DNA of 64,000 nt, from assembly GCA_943788935.1 (NCBI GenBank), contig CALSSE010000010.1, forward strand, positions 1 through 64,000, given 5' to 3'. Below the pieces are notes generated by a model. It was given only the letters and a program-made list of their open reading frames with translations, was not told the DNA's origin and ran no database searches. The position numbers were made by a program, and so were the translations under genes. The stretch is from an uncultured bacterium (GTDB lineage Bacteria > Myxococcota_A > Bradymonadia > UBA7976 > VGTA01). This document shows, piece by piece, positions 62,840-64,000 of the stretch; within the stretch, counting starts at the first letter, position 1, and each line of letters opens with the position of its first letter.

Positions 62840-64000
62840 ATGCGCTCTAAATATTTGCCGTTCACGCTCATTTGCCTCATTTTCACAGTGCTTTCGGCGT
62901 GTACGGGTCAGCAAGGTCCTACGGGCATAGACGGTGCGCAAGGCGAGACAGGCGCTCAAGGCACAGAAGGCAGTACAGGTACGGTCGGTCCGGTTGGCCC
63001 GGCGGGAGAAAATGGCGCTGACGCCGAGCCTTGCCGTTCGGTCCAAAACGAAGATGACTCTTACACCGTCAGCTGTCCGGATTCCGAGCCCGTCACGATC
63101 CAATCAGGCGAACAAGGTCCTCAAGGCGAAGATGGCGCGCAAGGTCCGCAAGGCGAAGATGGCGCGCAAGGTCCGCAAGGTACAACGGGTCATGCCCTAC
63201 TTGTTCGGTCCACGCCGGTAGAGCCAAGTGCCGAAGCGGACAACGGCGTTGACGGCTGCACTGAGGGTGGTCGATTTGTTGAAACCGGTGCAGATGATGG
63301 CTTAACCGATGACGGCGTAGCAGCGGGCGTCGCGAGCGATGGTGTCTTAGACAATGGCGAAGTAGACGCCAGTTTCTATGCCTGTTTACCACGAGACGGC
63401 GGCACTTTCTCTATCACCGGTGAACTCGCCCCTGGGGCATCCTTAACCCTTGAGCACAACTTAGCCAACCCAGCACTCACGGCTTACTACCTCTCCGAAG
63501 GTCTGCCCAAACCACTTGAGCAATATGCACTCAATCATTCTAATCAGATTGGAGAGACCAAAGACATTTCTGACGGTTGGACACTCAATGATGATGAAGA
63601 CTTTTTTAGAGCATGGCGAAGACCCGATGGTCACTTTGGGCTTTTTTACCAGATTAACGAGACGGATGAAAATACCAGTTGGATCCGCTTAAAGATCATC
63701 TCAACTGAAGGCGAAGACATTCAACCCGCAACGGTATTCGAAGGCGTAACAGACGAACTTAACAGTGAACTCAATTGGAATGAACACATTACAGCTACCG
63801 GTTTCGGTGATAATCTAACTGTGGTCGTCCATACCGTTGAATCGGAAGATGGAACACTCAATCTGTATGCTACACTTCTTGACGCACAGCTCGCATTTTC
63901 TAGTCGTATTCTCATCACCGATAAGCTCATTGCGACCGATGATGAAAATCAGTTCGATGTCGCGGGACTAAGCGATGGCTTCGTAGTTGGGTACACACAG
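62840..64000 (+). CDS. Collagen-like lipoprotein (partial, open at right edge)
   Basis: The frame runs from ATG 62840 to the window end (387 codons, no stop). The signal has lipobox LSAC (MRSKYLPFTLICLIFTVLSAC). Gly-X-Y triplets follow (GQQGPTGIDGAQGETGAQG), a short Cys-containing part (PCRSVQNEDDSYTVSC), a second Gly-X-Y block with a 27-bp DNA repeat, and a beta-rich domain with ALLVRSTPVEPS and further Cys. Collagen-like stalks with a globular end are common in bacterial surface proteins. GAGGAAG lies upstream of the start. Confidence 0.85.
   Translation, partial: MRSKYLPFTLICLIFTVLSACTGQQGPTGIDGAQGETGAQGTEGSTGTVGPVGPAGENGADAEPCRSVQNEDDSYTVSCPDSEPVTIQSGEQGPQGEDGAQGPQGEDGAQGPQGTTGHALLVRSTPVEPSAEADNGVDGCTEGGRFVETGADDGLTDDGVAAGVASDGVLDNGEVDASFYACLPRDGGTFSITGELAPGASLTLEHNLANPALTAYYLSEGLPKPLEQYALNHSNQIGETKDISDGWTLNDDEDFFRAWRRPDGHFGLFYQINETDENTSWIRLKIISTEGEDIQPATVFEGVTDELNSELNWNEHITATGFGDNLTVVVHTVESEDGTLNLYATLLDAQLAFSSRILITDKLIATDDENQFDVAGLSDGFVVGYTQ
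63112..63175. repeat. 27-bp in-frame repeat in the collagen-like region
   Basis: The unit (GAACAAGGTCC- or GCGCAAGGTCC-type start, GGCGAAGATGG end) occurs about 2.4 times and encodes QGPQGEDGA. It is part of the Gly-X-Y stalk. Confidence 0.75.

Noticed and set aside
62834..63392. Minus-strand Arg/His-rich frames at the right end
   Set aside because: They are antisense to the collagen-like Gly-X-Y coding region, which has a lipoprotein signal and ribosome binding site.

Overview
The window looks like a chromosomal segment of a Myxococcota-type bacterium (former Deltaproteobacteria) of moderate GC. The lineage call is inferred from family content: DUF2330 and DUF4215 Cys-rich proteins, MYXO-CTERM-like C-terminal sorting tails, many lipoproteins, a PknB-type kinase, a fused IcmF mutase, a Kelch lipoprotein and a di-haem peroxidase. 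No rRNA or tRNA gene was recognised.

Region 1 (1-3290) is accessory: the end of a secreted protein gene, an intact IS4-type element with a hairpin over its transposase start, a Y1 (HUH) transposase and scars of IS3 and IS4 elements. Region 2 (3294-44432) is mostly ordinary chromosome: icmF, surE, fliW, a Ser/Thr kinase, an unusual P-loop protein coupled to a GreA-like protein, a DEAD-box helicase, secreted proteins with acidic repeat linkers, a moaB / mnmA / rnc run, a pseudo-protease, an FeS photolyase with a DUF2256 gene that lies in the gap after it, a low-molecular-weight phosphatase, a class III cyclase, an arylsulfotransferase-like gene with a Cys-rich lipoprotein, a Kelch lipoprotein, a ferritin-like/ATP-grasp fusion, an acyltransferase and a cytochrome c peroxidase.

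Region 3 (44433-62520) is accessory and decaying. It holds IS3, IS6-like and Y1 transposase relics, an intact IS5-type element, a HAD nucleotidase, a propeller/L-domain lipoprotein, a tandem GIY-YIG protein and a cupin lipoprotein. At 48771-54240 one giant gene for a lipoprotein with two sulfatase-modifying (FGE) domains and many DUF4215 repeats is broken by three in-frame stops, one frameshift and probably a lost start codon. A frameshifted relic of a related Cys-rich gene lies beside it. Next comes an intact trypsin-like protease with three copies of a Cys-rich module that also occurs on the pseudo-protease of region 2. The window ends inside a collagen-like lipoprotein gene that is open at the right edge.

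Two themes run through the window. The first is very frequent short tandem duplication, with units of 6 to 36 bp, both between genes and in frame inside linkers of exported proteins. The second is a large exported proteome built from linkers, Cys-rich modules and lipid or C-terminal anchors. The strongest candidates for new biology are the DUF455/ATP-grasp fusion, the Walker-A-degenerate P-loop protein with its GreA-like partner, and the Cys-rich module shared by an active and an inactive S1 protease.
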